Below are positions 15,472 through 24,609 of a stretch of DNA of 64,000 nucleotides, in pieces. Origin of the DNA: Candidatus Dormiibacter spiritus. Its GTDB lineage: Bacteria; Chloroflexota; Dormibacteria; Dormibacterales; Dormibacteraceae. The position numbers were made by a program, and so were the translations under genes. Position 1 is the stretch's first letter. Every line of letters begins with the position of its first letter. The DNA lies in contig QHBT01000018.1 of the NCBI GenBank assembly GCA_003244185.1, positions 18,646 through 82,645 on the forward strand, given 5' to 3'. Below the pieces are notes generated by a model that was given only the letters and a program-made list of their open reading frames with translations, did no database searches and had not been told where the DNA came from.

Positions 15472-16145
15472 ACCGTCTGGATGGCCGGCTCCCGGATGCC
15501 GGCGGCCGTCAGCTTCTCCCTCACCTGCTGGACGTGGACGTCGACTGTGCGGGTATAGCCGGGAAAGTCATATCCCCACACCCTCTCCAGCAGTTCATTG
15601 CGGGGAAAGACACGACCGGGATGGCGAGCCAGGAGCGCGAGCAGATCGAACTCCTTCGGGCGCAGCTGAAGGCGCGCGGTCCCGCAGCGGACCTCGTGCC
15701 GCTCCAGATCCACCTCCAAGCCGCCGGCGCGGATCACCTTGATCTGGTCGGGCTCCAGCCGTGCCCGACGCACCAGTGCTTTCGCCCGCGCCACCAGTTC
15801 CTGGGGGTGGAACGGCTTGGTCAGGTAGTCATCCGCCCCGACCTCCAAGCCGACCACCTTCTCGGTGATGTCGTCCCTGGCGGTGAGCATGATGATCGGG
15901 ATCTGGCTCTGGCGCCTGATCTCCTTGCAGATGGTCAACCCGTCGACATTGGGCAGCATGAGGTCGAGCACAACGAGGTCAGGCTTAACCTGACCGAACC
16001 GGCGCAGCGCATCGGCTCCGTCCCGCACAGCCTCGATCTGGTAGCCCTCGCGAGCCAGATAGAGACGCGCCAACTCGAGGATGTGATCCTCGTCATCGAC
16101 GATGAGCACCTTCTGTTTAGCCACCGGAGGAGTGGACATGCCCAT
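15429..16145 (-). CDS. OmpR/PhoB-family response regulator
   Basis: A 238-residue regulator. The receiver domain (about residues 10-125) has the acidic pair in LIVDDED, phospho-acceptor Asp61 in VVLDLMLPNVDG, the Thr of LTARDD and Lys of TKPFHPQEL. The winged-helix DNA-binding domain has LRPKEFDLLALLARHPGRVF and TVDVHVQQVREKL. Alternative ATG codons exist at 16145 and 16139. It forms an operon with the histidine kinase that follows. Confidence 0.96.
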   Translation of the reverse strand: MGMSTPPVAKQKVLIVDDEDHILELARLYLAREGYQIEAVRDGADALRRFGQVKPDLVVLDLMLPNVDGLTICKEIRRQSQIPIIMLTARDDITEKVVGLEVGADDYLTKPFHPQELVARAKALVRRARLEPDQIKVIRAGGLEVDLERHEVRCGTARLQLRPKEFDLLALLARHPGRVFPRNELLERVWGYDFPGYTRTVDVHVQQVREKLTAAGIREPAIQTVWGVGYKLDGVNRP

Positions 16146-16220
16146 CAATCATCGGGCCAGAGGCACCGCAATCCGCATTCAAAGCGTGTGACAGGCGTGA
16201 ACTCTTTGTAAAGGCTGACT

Positions 16221-17531
16221 TCAATCGCGACCTGACCCTGCCCGAAAGACAAGGCGAACAGGATTTCCAGCGAAGCTGTAGCGCTGGCGCAGCCGGTTCT
16301 CCAGGTAGCGCCGATAGGAGAAGTGGACAAGCCCTGAGTCATTCACGAAAAGCACCACCGTCGGGGTCTCCGAGTTCGCCTGCGTCGCATACTTGAGGCT
16401 CAGGCGGCGACCGCGGTAGGACGGCGGCGGCCGTTCTGCGAATGCCTCCCGCAGGAGCCGGTTCAACTCGTTGGTAGGGATCCTGATGCGGCGCTGGCCA
16501 ACCACCTCCAGCGCAGTCGGCAGCAGCTTGCCCACACCCTGGCCGGTCTTGGCCGATAGGGTGATCACTGGAGCATGGGAGACGAACTTGAACTCGTGCA
16601 GCATCTGTTTTTGCCAAACCGCCTGGTTCCGCTCCCCTTTCTCCAGCAGGTCGATCTTGTTGACGACGAGAATCAGGCCCTTGCCCGCCTCCAGCGCGTA
16701 GCTCGCCACGTGCTGATCCTGGCTCAACACGCCGGTGGTTGCATCCAGCACCAGCAGCACAGCATCCGCGCGCTCCATGGCCTTGATGCCCCGCAGCAGG
16801 CTGAAGTGCTCGAGCCGATCGCGGGCCGCCGCCCGCCGCCGGATGCCAGCGGTGTCGACGAGCACCACCGGTAAGCCGTCGAAGCGGATCTCGGTGTCTA
16901 CCGGGTCCCGCGTGGTGCCGGGCTGTTCCGAGACCAGCGAGCGCTCATCACCCAGCAGATGGTTCAAGAGCGACGACTTGCCGACGTTCGGCCTGCCCAT
17001 GATGGCCAGGCGAGCAGCCGCCTCTTCCCCCTCCGGCTCGGCCTGGAAGGGCGGCAGCAGGTCCAGCACCCTGTCCAGCAGGTCGTCAACGCCTATGCCG
17101 TGCTGACCGGAGAGCATCACAGGTTCCGGAAAGCCGAGCTCCAGGACCTCGTTGCGGAGGTATTCGCGGCGAGGATCATCCGCCTTGTTGGCGGCGACGA
17201 GCACCGGCCGACCGGACCTGCGCAGCAGCTCGGCCAGATCCCTGTCGATCGCCGTCAATCCCTGCCGCACGTCGAGCAAGAAGACGAGTACCTGAGCCTC
17301 CTCGATGGCTACCCGGGTCTGCCCCTGCGCGTCGTTCTGATCCAGTCCCAAGCCGGCGGTGTCAACCACTGAGAGCTCTCGGCCTCGCCACTCCGTGACG
17401 CCGTAGAGCCTGTCGCGGGTCAGTCCCGGAACGCTGTCCACTATCGCCTTTCGCCAGCCGACGAGGCGGTTGAAGAGAGTGGACTTGCCTGTGTTGGGGC
17501 GGCCGACAAGAGCTATCAGTGGACGCGCCAT
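16221..17531 (-). CDS. der: ribosome biogenesis GTPase Der
   Basis: A 436-residue essential GTPase with two tandem G domains and a C-terminal KH-like domain, acting in 50S subunit assembly. The first G domain has GRPNTGKSTLFNRL and DTAGLG; the second has GRPNVGKSSLLNHLLG, DTAGIRRRA and NKIDLL. Start ATG 17531 faces the divergent debranching-enzyme gene across a very short spacer. Confidence 0.97.
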   Translation of the reverse strand: MARPLIALVGRPNTGKSTLFNRLVGWRKAIVDSVPGLTRDRLYGVTEWRGRELSVVDTAGLGLDQNDAQGQTRVAIEEAQVLVFLLDVRQGLTAIDRDLAELLRRSGRPVLVAANKADDPRREYLRNEVLELGFPEPVMLSGQHGIGVDDLLDRVLDLLPPFQAEPEGEEAAARLAIMGRPNVGKSSLLNHLLGDERSLVSEQPGTTRDPVDTEIRFDGLPVVLVDTAGIRRRAAARDRLEHFSLLRGIKAMERADAVLLVLDATTGVLSQDQHVASYALEAGKGLILVVNKIDLLEKGERNQAVWQKQMLHEFKFVSHAPVITLSAKTGQGVGKLLPTALEVVGQRRIRIPTNELNRLLREAFAERPPPSYRGRRLSLKYATQANSETPTVVLFVNDSGLVHFSYRRYLENRLRQRYSFAGNPVRLVFRAGSGRD

Positions 17532-17544
17532 GCCAAAGCATTCT

Positions 17545-17550
17545 TACAAT
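17545..17550 (+). promoter_or_regulatory. -10 box of the debranching-enzyme operon
   Basis: TACAAT eight bases upstream of TTG 17559, the start I prefer for the glycoside hydrolase. On the other strand AAGAAT lies eight bases before the der ATG, so two divergent -10 elements nearly touch in this spacer. Confidence 0.45.
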
Positions 17551-17558
17551 TCGTGGCC

Positions 17559-19670
17559 TTGCTCGAAGACCGGATCATCCTGAAGCAGAACGACCTCTTC
17601 GCCGCCTCCGAGCTGGACGGTGACATCCCCGCCGACAACGAGGACGGCATGGGTCTCTACAGGTCCGACACCCGGTTCCTCTCCAGCTACGAGCTGCGAA
17701 TCAACGACGTCCGGCCGATCCTGCTCTCCAGCAGCGTGGACAGGGCCTACGTCGCCACGTTCCAACTGGTCAATCCGGCGCTCGGCGAACCGGATCAAGC
17801 TGGCTACATCCCGAAGCAGACGCTCAGCATCAGGCGCACGCGTTTCGTCCACAACGGGATGCACGAGAGAATTGGTCTGCAGAACTGGAACACGCATCCC
17901 GTCCAGGTGGAGCTGCAGCTCAACTTCGCTGCCGACTTCCTCGACATCTTCGAAGTCCGCGGCTACCACCGCCCCCTGGAGATGGGCCGGCGTGAGCCTG
18001 TCGCTCGCACGGCTGAGGGCATGCGTTATTCGTATCTGGGACTGGATCAGGTCCAGCGCCGCACGGAGATCTGTTTTGACCCCATGCCCAGTCAGATCGG
18101 TGAGGCTGCCACCTTTCAGCTCGAACTGGCAGCTCAGGAGCGCTTCGTTCTGCTTGTGGACATCCTGCCCCGGCTGGGCGTTGAGGCCGAGCCTGACGGC
18201 TTCCACTTCGACGGGGCGCTAGAGTCGCTCGAACACACGTATGCCGGCTGGAATGCGACCTGCACTCATTACGGCACCGACAACGAGGTGCTCGATTCAG
18301 AGCTGATCTGGCGGAACCGGGAGGACCTCCGCGTCCTCTGCGACGATCGCTCGACAGGCCTCTTCCCCACCGCGGGGCTGCCCTGGTACGCAGTCCCCTT
18401 CGGGCGCGACGCGCTGATCACCTCCTTTCAGACCCTTGCTTTCAACCCAGATTTGGCCCGTGGCAGCCTGCGCTATCTGGCTCGGCGGCAGGGCACCGAG
18501 GTCAACCACTTCCGCGAGGAGGAGCCCGGAAAGATCCTGCACGAGATGCGGTTCGGGGAGCTGGCCAACCTGAAGCAGGTCCCCCACACGCCCTACTACG
18601 GGACTGTCGACGCCACCCCGCTCTTCCTGGTCCTGCTTGTCGAGCTCGTCGACTGGACAGGCGACACCGACCTCTTTGACGAGCTGCGTGCCAACGTGAC
18701 TGCAGCGTTGGAGTGGATCGACAGCTATGGGGACCACGACGGGGACGGTTTCGTCGAGTACTCCCAGCACGGCAGCGCGGGAGTCCGGAACCAGGGCTGG
18801 AAGGACTCCACGAATTCGCTCATGGACGGCGACCGGCTGGCGTCCCTGCCGGCGGCGCTGGTTGAAGTCCAGGGCTACGTTTACCACGCCAAGGCGGGGT
18901 TGGCTCGAATCCTGCGCCATCTGGGCCGCCGTCAGGAGGCGGACAAGCTGCAAGCGCAGGCGGAGGAGCTGTTCAGGCGCTTCAACGAAGCTTTCTGGAT
19001 GCCTGATGAGAGCTTCTACGCTCAGGCGCTGGACGGTGAGAAGCGGCAGGTCCGGTCGATCACCAGCAACCCCGGCCACTGCCTCTGGTCGCGGATTGCG
19101 ACAGCGGAGCGCGCGAACCAGGTGGTCGATCGGCTGCTCGCGCCCGACCTCTTCAGCGGCTGGGGCGTCCGCACCCTCTCGGCTCAAGAGCCCAGCTACA
19201 ACCCCATGAGCTACCACAACGGCTCCATCTGGCCGCACGACAACTCGATCATCGCCGCGGGCATGAGTCGCTACGGCCGCCGTGATGCGACTGAGCTGGT
19301 TGCGCACTCAATGATGGATGCGTGCATGCGGTTCTCCGACAAGCGAGTGCCGGAACTCTTCTGTGGCTTTGCGCGAGACGGTCGCTTCGGCACAGGGCCC
19401 GGCGAGTACCTGGTCAGCTGCAGCCCGCAAGCTTGGGGGGCCGGAGCCCTGTTCCATTTCCTGCAGACTCTGGCCGGCGTGCAGGTGAGTGCACTGACCG
19501 CGCAGCTCAAGATCGACCCCCTGCCCTCGTCGCTCTACAAACTGCTGCGCGTGGAGGGCATGCGCGTAGCGGACGGGGAACTGGACTTCACAGTTCGCCA
19601 GTCTGACGGGCAGGTCCGGGTCCAGGTGGATCGGCAGCCGGTGGGCCTGCGGCTGGGGCTACCCGCCTGA
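17559..19670 (+). CDS. amylo-alpha-1,6-glucosidase / glycogen debranching family protein
   Basis: A protein of 703 residues. The N-terminal beta-rich domain (about 1-230) resembles GDE_N_bis (LFAASELDGDIP, GLYRSDTRFLSSYELRIN). The C-terminal (alpha/alpha)6 toroid contains GLPWYAVPFGRDALITSFQTL, DGDGFVEY, QGWKDSTNSLMDGDR and NPMSYHNGSIWPHDNSIIAAG, the acidic clusters typical of this glycosidase clan. It probably trims alpha-1,6 branches of glycogen or hydrolyses a related glucoside. I prefer TTG 17559 to GTG 17553 because of promoter spacing. A glycosyltransferase and a GpgS-type enzyme follow in the same transcript. Confidence 0.9.
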   Translation: MLEDRIILKQNDLFAASELDGDIPADNEDGMGLYRSDTRFLSSYELRINDVRPILLSSSVDRAYVATFQLVNPALGEPDQAGYIPKQTLSIRRTRFVHNGMHERIGLQNWNTHPVQVELQLNFAADFLDIFEVRGYHRPLEMGRREPVARTAEGMRYSYLGLDQVQRRTEICFDPMPSQIGEAATFQLELAAQERFVLLVDILPRLGVEAEPDGFHFDGALESLEHTYAGWNATCTHYGTDNEVLDSELIWRNREDLRVLCDDRSTGLFPTAGLPWYAVPFGRDALITSFQTLAFNPDLARGSLRYLARRQGTEVNHFREEEPGKILHEMRFGELANLKQVPHTPYYGTVDATPLFLVLLVELVDWTGDTDLFDELRANVTAALEWIDSYGDHDGDGFVEYSQHGSAGVRNQGWKDSTNSLMDGDRLASLPAALVEVQGYVYHAKAGLARILRHLGRRQEADKLQAQAEELFRRFNEAFWMPDESFYAQALDGEKRQVRSITSNPGHCLWSRIATAERANQVVDRLLAPDLFSGWGVRTLSAQEPSYNPMSYHNGSIWPHDNSIIAAGMSRYGRRDATELVAHSMMDACMRFSDKRVPELFCGFARDGRFGTGPGEYLVSCSPQAWGAGALFHFLQTLAGVQVSALTAQLKIDPLPSSLYKLLRVEGMRVADGELDFTVRQSDGQVRVQVDRQPVGLRLGLPA

Positions 19671-20884
19671 CCCGCCGGACGTCCCGCCGGATAGCGCTGC
19701 TGCATTACACGGCACCGCCCGTCACCGGCGGCGTGGAAGCCATCCTGGCCGCTCAGGCCGATCTCCTCCGAGGCGCGGGGCACGATGTGAGAGTGCTGGC
19801 CGGGCGCGGCGACGCCGAACTGATCCCGGAGCTGGACTCACGCCACCCGGAGGTGGAATTGGTGACCCGGGCCCTGGCCGCCGGCGATGACGCCGGCGAA
19901 AAGTTCGGTCAGCTCCAGAGCCGACTGCGGACCGTTCTCTCGGACAGGCTCTCAGATCGCGAGCTGGTGCTGGTCCACAACGTGATGACCATGCCGTTCA
20001 ACCTGCCCGCCGCCGCGGCCCTGGCTGATTTGGGACTGCCCAAGGTGGCCTGGACGCACGATCTAGCCTGGGTGGATCCTCGCCATGCGGCTTACCAGCG
20101 CCGGAGCTGGCCGACCTCGCTGCTGCGGCTTCCTCAGGAGCGGACCACCTACGTGGCCATCTCCGAGGTCCGCCGGGGGGAGATCTGCTCGGTGCTCGGC
20201 CTCCCGGTTGATCAGGTGCCCATCGTGCCCAACGGCATCGATCCGGCCCAGGTCTTCTCGCTCGGCAGCCACGTGCTGCAGTTGGCGGCCGCGGCCGGCT
20301 TCAACGACGCGGATCCCCTGATCCTGGTCCCGGTTCGCATCACTCGCCGCAAACGCCTGGAGCTGGCCTTGGCGGCAGCGGCTATCCTTCGCCGGCGTGA
20401 GCCCGCCCTCCGGCTGGTGGTGACTGGACCACTGGGCCCGCACTCCGGCGACAACCTTGCCTATTGGCGGGAACTGGAGAGGCTTCGCTCGCAGCTCGGG
20501 CTAGAGGCTGTAGTTTCCTTCCTGCATGAGCAGACCCCGCTTGAGGCGCCGCATCCCATCAGCCAGCAGGACGTCTTCGAGCTCTACCGGCTGGCTGACA
20601 TGATCCTGCTGCCGAGTGAGTCAGAGGGTTTTGGCCTACCGGTCTTGGAAGCGGCTCTGGTCCGCGCACCGCTGGTCTGCGCTGACCTGCCTGTGCTGCG
20701 GGAACCGGGAGCCGGCAACTTCACCTTCCCCCCTTTCGCCTCAGCTGAGGTCGTCGCCGAGACGTTGGCTCAAGCGTTGAGCAGCCCTGCCGCCGACCTG
20801 CGCCGGAACGTCCTGCGCACCTTCGCCTGGCCCAGGGTGTTGCGAGCCACCGAGCAGGTCATGGAGCAGGTGCTTGGCGGATAG
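19667..20884 (+). CDS. GT4-type glycosyltransferase (CTG start likely)
   Basis: A family-4 type retaining glycosyltransferase, about 405 residues. The N-terminal Rossmann strand and loop IALLHYTAPPVTGGVE, the acceptor-domain VPNGIDP, and the donor-site SESEGFGLPVLEAALV are visible. The first GTG in frame (19733) would remove the first beta strand and the GG loop. Upstream the frame has no ATG, GTG or TTG back to CTG 19667, which overlaps the stop of the preceding gene as CTGA; I choose that. Its substrate is unknown, but neighbours suggest glycogen or glucosylglycerate-related glycan metabolism. Confidence 0.88.
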   Translation: MTRRTSRRIALLHYTAPPVTGGVEAILAAQADLLRGAGHDVRVLAGRGDAELIPELDSRHPEVELVTRALAAGDDAGEKFGQLQSRLRTVLSDRLSDRELVLVHNVMTMPFNLPAAAALADLGLPKVAWTHDLAWVDPRHAAYQRRSWPTSLLRLPQERTTYVAISEVRRGEICSVLGLPVDQVPIVPNGIDPAQVFSLGSHVLQLAAAAGFNDADPLILVPVRITRRKRLELALAAAAILRRREPALRLVVTGPLGPHSGDNLAYWRELERLRSQLGLEAVVSFLHEQTPLEAPHPISQQDVFELYRLADMILLPSESEGFGLPVLEAALVRAPLVCADLPVLREPGAGNFTFPPFASAEVVAETLAQALSSPAADLRRNVLRTFAWPRVLRATEQVMEQVLGG

Positions 20885-22766
20885 GCGGCCGCGCCTGCTG
20901 ATTCCCATCATTCGGGAAAGCTCAGCCGGAGAGCTGCTGGGGATTGCTGAGGCGGTGCTCAGAGGGGAGAACGGAAGCGGCCAGATGCTTGGCGTGGTCG
21001 CCCATCCCTTCGGTAGGCCGGTGGCTGAGAACGTGACGGTGGCACGGCGCTACCGAGCGCTGCTGCGCCGGATCAGCGCGCTGCAGGGCCGGCGCCACCG
21101 CAGTCTGGGGGCGCAGGTCAGAGTGGCCAACACTGTCGCTCAGGGCGTTCGCGAGGCAGCCTACGAGAACTCGACCGACCTCATAGTCATGGACTGGCCG
21201 GACGCCGACGTGACAATGAGGGCCAGCATCGAAGATCTGTTGGAGAGCCCACCCAGCGATCTGGTGCTCGTGAGGGCGGCCCAGCCGGACCGCGCTGCCG
21301 CACTTGGGGTGCTGGTGCCGGTCAGGGGTGGTCCCAGCGCCCAGCTCGCGCTTCGTGTGGCCGCCGCCATAGCTACAGCCTGGCAGCAGTCACTGACCGT
21401 GCTGCACGTGCGTGACGGCAGGCACTCGCCTGATCGCCGGGAGCGCGAGTCGGACCAGTTTCGCCAACTGGTCAGCGAGTCGGGTCACGACTGCCAGGTG
21501 GTCGAAGTCGATTCCCGGAGCCCCAGCGAGGCCATCATCGCCGAAGGCCAGAAGTACGGCGCTGTCGTCCTTGGCGCCTATGCCGAGGTCAGCCGGACCC
21601 ATGTGGTGGTGGGGTCTCGCCTGGCGCGGGCGGTCGACGCGCTGCACGGCTATGTGATCCTGGCCAAGAGCCCCCAAGCGCTGCCGGCGATCAGCGACAG
21701 CGAGGCCCCCACCCCGCTCACGCTTCGCCGCCCCCAGGACATCTCAGCTGTCGTCGATCGCTGGTTCGCGGAGAACACCTTCCACTCGCGTGAGTTTCGA
21801 GATGTGGGGCGGCTGGTGGAGTTGAAGCGCCGGCAGGGGCTCACGATCAGCCTGGCCCTGCCCACGCTGAATGAAGCCGGCACGATCCGTGAGGTGGTCA
21901 CAGTGATGAAGACATCGCTGATGCAGCGCCACCCGCTGCTGGACGAGATAGTGGTGGTCGATTCAGGGTCCGACGACGGCACCATAGACATCGTCCGTTC
22001 CCTGGGCGTGCCGGTTTATCCGCATCCCCAGATTCTCTCCGAGCTGGGTGCCTTTCGGGGCAAGGGGGAGGCTTTGTGGAAGAGTCTCCACCAGGTGAGG
22101 GGCGACATCGTCGCGTGGTGCGACACGGACATCTCGAACATTCACCCCCAGTTCGTCTATGGCACAGTGGGGCCGCTGCTGACCGATCCCCGGATCGGCT
22201 ACGTCAAGGGCTTCTACCGCCGACCCCTCCAGTTCGGGGGGGAGCTGCGCACCGCCGGTGGCGGCCGAGTCACCGAGCTGGCGGCCAGGCCTCTGCTGAA
22301 CCTCTTCTATCCCGAGCTCTCAGGCCTGGTCCAACCGCTGTCGGGCGAGTACGCCGGCAGGCGCGAGGTCCTGGAGCGGCTGCCCTTCTTCACAGGCTAT
22401 GGAGTAGAGGTCGGCCACCTGATCGACCTGCTGGAGAACTTCGGCCTGAACACCATCGCGCAGACGGATCTGGGCGTGCGCATCCATCGCAACCAGGAGC
22501 TCTTGAACCTTTCCAAAATGGCCTTTGCGATCATGCAGGTGGCGCTGAAGCGGCTGGGTGATCGGCACCGCATGCACCTGGTCGAAGAGGTGAACCGCTC
22601 AATGAAGCTGATCCACTACGCCAACGGTCCCTTCTTCCTAGAGGTGGTGGAGATTGCCGATCACGAGCGACCGCCGATGGCTTCGATTCCCGAATATGAG
22701 CACAGCCGTCGACTGCTCGAGTCGGTGGCAGGAGCTGAGCCGCGGCCTGCCCTGGCGGCTTGGTAG
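20874..22766 (+). CDS. universal-stress-protein domains fused to glucosyl-3-phosphoglycerate synthase
   Basis: A 630-residue fusion. Residues 1 to about 275 look like two USP-type alpha/beta modules (LIPIIRESSAGELLGIAEAV; a second begins LGVLVPVRGG). From about 285 it is GpgS-like: VDRWFAENTFHSREF, LALPTLNEAGTI, VVDSGSDDGTIDI, GKGEALWKSL and the nucleotide-sugar/metal site AWCDTDISN. GpgS transfers glucose from a nucleotide sugar to 3-phosphoglycerate, the first step to glucosylglycerate and, in mycobacteria, methylglucose lipopolysaccharide. Start is TTG 20874, overlapping the glycosyltransferase stop by 11 bases. The stress-domain fusion suggests nucleotide-dependent control; that is inference. 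Confidence 0.9.
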   Translation: MADRRPRLLIPIIRESSAGELLGIAEAVLRGENGSGQMLGVVAHPFGRPVAENVTVARRYRALLRRISALQGRRHRSLGAQVRVANTVAQGVREAAYENSTDLIVMDWPDADVTMRASIEDLLESPPSDLVLVRAAQPDRAAALGVLVPVRGGPSAQLALRVAAAIATAWQQSLTVLHVRDGRHSPDRRERESDQFRQLVSESGHDCQVVEVDSRSPSEAIIAEGQKYGAVVLGAYAEVSRTHVVVGSRLARAVDALHGYVILAKSPQALPAISDSEAPTPLTLRRPQDISAVVDRWFAENTFHSREFRDVGRLVELKRRQGLTISLALPTLNEAGTIREVVTVMKTSLMQRHPLLDEIVVVDSGSDDGTIDIVRSLGVPVYPHPQILSELGAFRGKGEALWKSLHQVRGDIVAWCDTDISNIHPQFVYGTVGPLLTDPRIGYVKGFYRRPLQFGGELRTAGGGRVTELAARPLLNLFYPELSGLVQPLSGEYAGRREVLERLPFFTGYGVEVGHLIDLLENFGLNTIAQTDLGVRIHRNQELLNLSKMAFAIMQVALKRLGDRHRMHLVEEVNRSMKLIHYANGPFFLEVVEIADHERPPMASIPEYEHSRRLLESVAGAEPRPALAAW

Positions 22767-22944
22767 GGCAAACTTCCTAGAGAGTGACCACTGCCGGATG
22801 CACTGCCGTGCGGAGGCGGCCCTCCTCTCCTGAGGTGATCGAGAACTCCGCGATACACCGCTGAGCGTGGGGCGCGAATGTGACGAAAGACCTGGGTTGA
22901 CGACACAACCCCTACTCTGTTGGCGTCGTCGGCGGCGGAACCTG

Positions 22945-23355
22945 CTAGGCGACTACCAGCTCCTCTTGGCGCAGCGGGCCGCCGTCACGCTCGGCGCGGA
23001 AAGAGTTCTGGTCCACACAGCGCCCCTGCACGCAACTGACAATGAGGTAGGAGGCGCCGGCCCAGGAGCGCTCAGCATCAGTGCTGGATGCCTGTGCCGG
23101 GTGATCAGGATGGCTGTGGTAGTAGCCCAGCACGTCCAGACCGCGCTCGTCGCATTCCTTCTGAGCCCGGATGTACTCGATCGGGTCAAGCTCGTAGCGA
23201 TCGCGGGCCCTGTCGACAACAGTGTTCCGGATGGGCCGCGTCTCAGCGACGACCGAGTCGCCCTTGGCGGCGACCAGCAGCCCGCAGATCTCGTTCGGAT
23301 AGCCCGCTTCAGCGTGGCGCCGGATCTCGTCCAGCGCCATCCGGTCGATTTTCAC
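22945..23355 (-). CDS. JAMM/MPN metalloprotease, Mec-like
   Basis: A 136-residue JAB1/MPN+ zinc peptidase. Catalytic Glu is in YPNEICGLLV and the zinc motif is HSHPDHPAQASSTD. The GTG start overlaps the cysteine synthase stop (GTGA). In mycobacteria the JAMM protein Mec releases cysteine from the CysO-cysteine adduct made by CysM, and the same gene neighbourhood is seen here, so I infer that role. The sulfur-carrier gene cysO, which normally lies between, is absent from the window. Confidence 0.9.
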   Translation of the reverse strand: MKIDRMALDEIRRHAEAGYPNEICGLLVAAKGDSVVAETRPIRNTVVDRARDRYELDPIEYIRAQKECDERGLDVLGYYHSHPDHPAQASSTDAERSWAGASYLIVSCVQGRCVDQNSFRAERDGGPLRQEELVVA

Positions 23356-24269
23356 AGGCGGTAGAGGCCGGTCGAGAGGTAACGGTCGCCCGAGTCGGGG
23401 AGGACTGTCACGACGACGCCGGTCTCCAGCTGCTCGAGCAACCGCTCGACGGCCCAGAGCGCCGCCCCGCAGGAGTGGCCGACCAGGATGCCCTCGTTGC
23501 GCGCCAGCCGGCGCGCCAGCTCGTAGGAGCGTTCCGTGGGGGCGCCCCAGACATGATCCGCGACGCTCGCATCCCAGATGGCGGGCACTATGGAGCTGGG
23601 CAGGTGCTTCAACCCTTCGAGGCCGTGAAACGCATCCTCGGGCTGGACTGCCACTGTGACGATCTTGGCGTTGTGTTCCTTCAGCCGCCGGGCGGTGCCG
23701 GTGAATGTGCCAGTGGTGCCCAGACCGGCCACGAAATGCGTTACGCGAGACTCCGTCTGGGCCAGGATCTCGAGCGCCGTTCCGTTGTAGTGCGCCAGGG
23801 CGTTGGCCGGATTGTTGTACTGGTCGGGGTAGAAGTAGCGGTCGGGATGAGCTGCAATCAGCTCCCGACAGAGGCGGATTGCCCCATCCGAACCCTCCAT
23901 GCTGTCGGAGAAGACGATCTGGGCGCCGTAGGCCTGAACCAGCAGCTTCCGCTCCTCGCTGGCGTTGGCCGGCATGACCAGCAGGACCCGGTAGCCCTTG
24001 GCAGCCCCGTAGAGCGCATAGGCGATGCCGGTGTTGCCGGACGTGGAATCGATGACTGTTTTATCGGGCGTGAGCTCGCCGCTGCTCTCGCCGGCTTCTA
24101 GCATGGCCAGAGCGGCCCGGTCCTTGACCGAACCGGCGGGATTGAACCATTCCGCCTTCCCGTATACCTCGACTCCCGGTCGGTGTTCTTGGAACAGCCG
24201 CAGTTGGAGCAGCGGGGTGTCACCCACCAATTCGGTCAACGTGTGCTTGTCGGGAGCCCTGACTGGCAT
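23352..24269 (-). CDS. cysM: cysteine synthase, CysM-like
   Basis: A 305-residue PLP enzyme of the beta family. The Schiff-base Lys49 is in NPAGSVKDRA, the substrate loop is STSGNTGIA, and the PLP phosphate loop is AGLGTTGTFTG. It makes cysteine from an activated serine and a sulfur donor. Its coupling to a JAMM peptidase suggests the CysM type, which uses O-phosphoserine and a thiocarboxylated carrier protein, rather than CysK. It has the relatively short C-terminus of small cysteine synthases. Confidence 0.92.
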   Translation of the reverse strand: MPVRAPDKHTLTELVGDTPLLQLRLFQEHRPGVEVYGKAEWFNPAGSVKDRAALAMLEAGESSGELTPDKTVIDSTSGNTGIAYALYGAAKGYRVLLVMPANASEERKLLVQAYGAQIVFSDSMEGSDGAIRLCRELIAAHPDRYFYPDQYNNPANALAHYNGTALEILAQTESRVTHFVAGLGTTGTFTGTARRLKEHNAKIVTVAVQPEDAFHGLEGLKHLPSSIVPAIWDASVADHVWGAPTERSYELARRLARNEGILVGHSCGAALWAVERLLEQLETGVVVTVLPDSGDRYLSTGLYRL

Positions 24270-24344
24270 GAATTGTTTCAGATGTCGAAACCCGGCGGAA
24301 TCCCGCTCTGTTCCTTCGGCCTGCGGTCTCAGCGTGGCTCGGGC

Positions 24345-24590
24345 CTAAACCCGGACGAGCCGGATGACCAGTTCCCCGGCCAGGGCGAGCAGACCGCCGG
24401 CGGCGTAGCCGACGACTGACCGGCGCAGCACAGTGCCTCCTTCAACGGCAAGGATGTTGAGCAGGGCTTTGCCGGCCAGGAGGCCGGCTCCCAGCAGCAC
24501 CAGGCTGGGGCTGTGCAGAACCAGGCCAGTGATCAGCACGAGGCTGAACAGCAACACCTCCAGCATCTGGACGACCGTGTAGACGTTCAC
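24345..24590 (-). CDS. small membrane protein, about three helices
   Basis: An 81-residue hydrophobic protein starting GTG, with helices at about 8-26, 28-45 and 58-75 and a GGLLALAGELVIRL end. It begins 19 bases after the trans-sulfuration gene and probably shares its transcript. No family recognised. Confidence 0.6.
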   Translation of the reverse strand: MNVYTVVQMLEVLLFSLVLITGLVLHSPSLVLLGAGLLAGKALLNILAVEGGTVLRRSVVGYAAGGLLALAGELVIRLVRV

Positions 24591-24609
24591 AGGAGCGCCG
24601 GTGACAGGT

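Noticed and set aside
18297..19307. 336-codon minus-strand frame inside the debranching enzyme gene
   Set aside because: Antisense shadow of a gene with clear glycoside hydrolase motifs.
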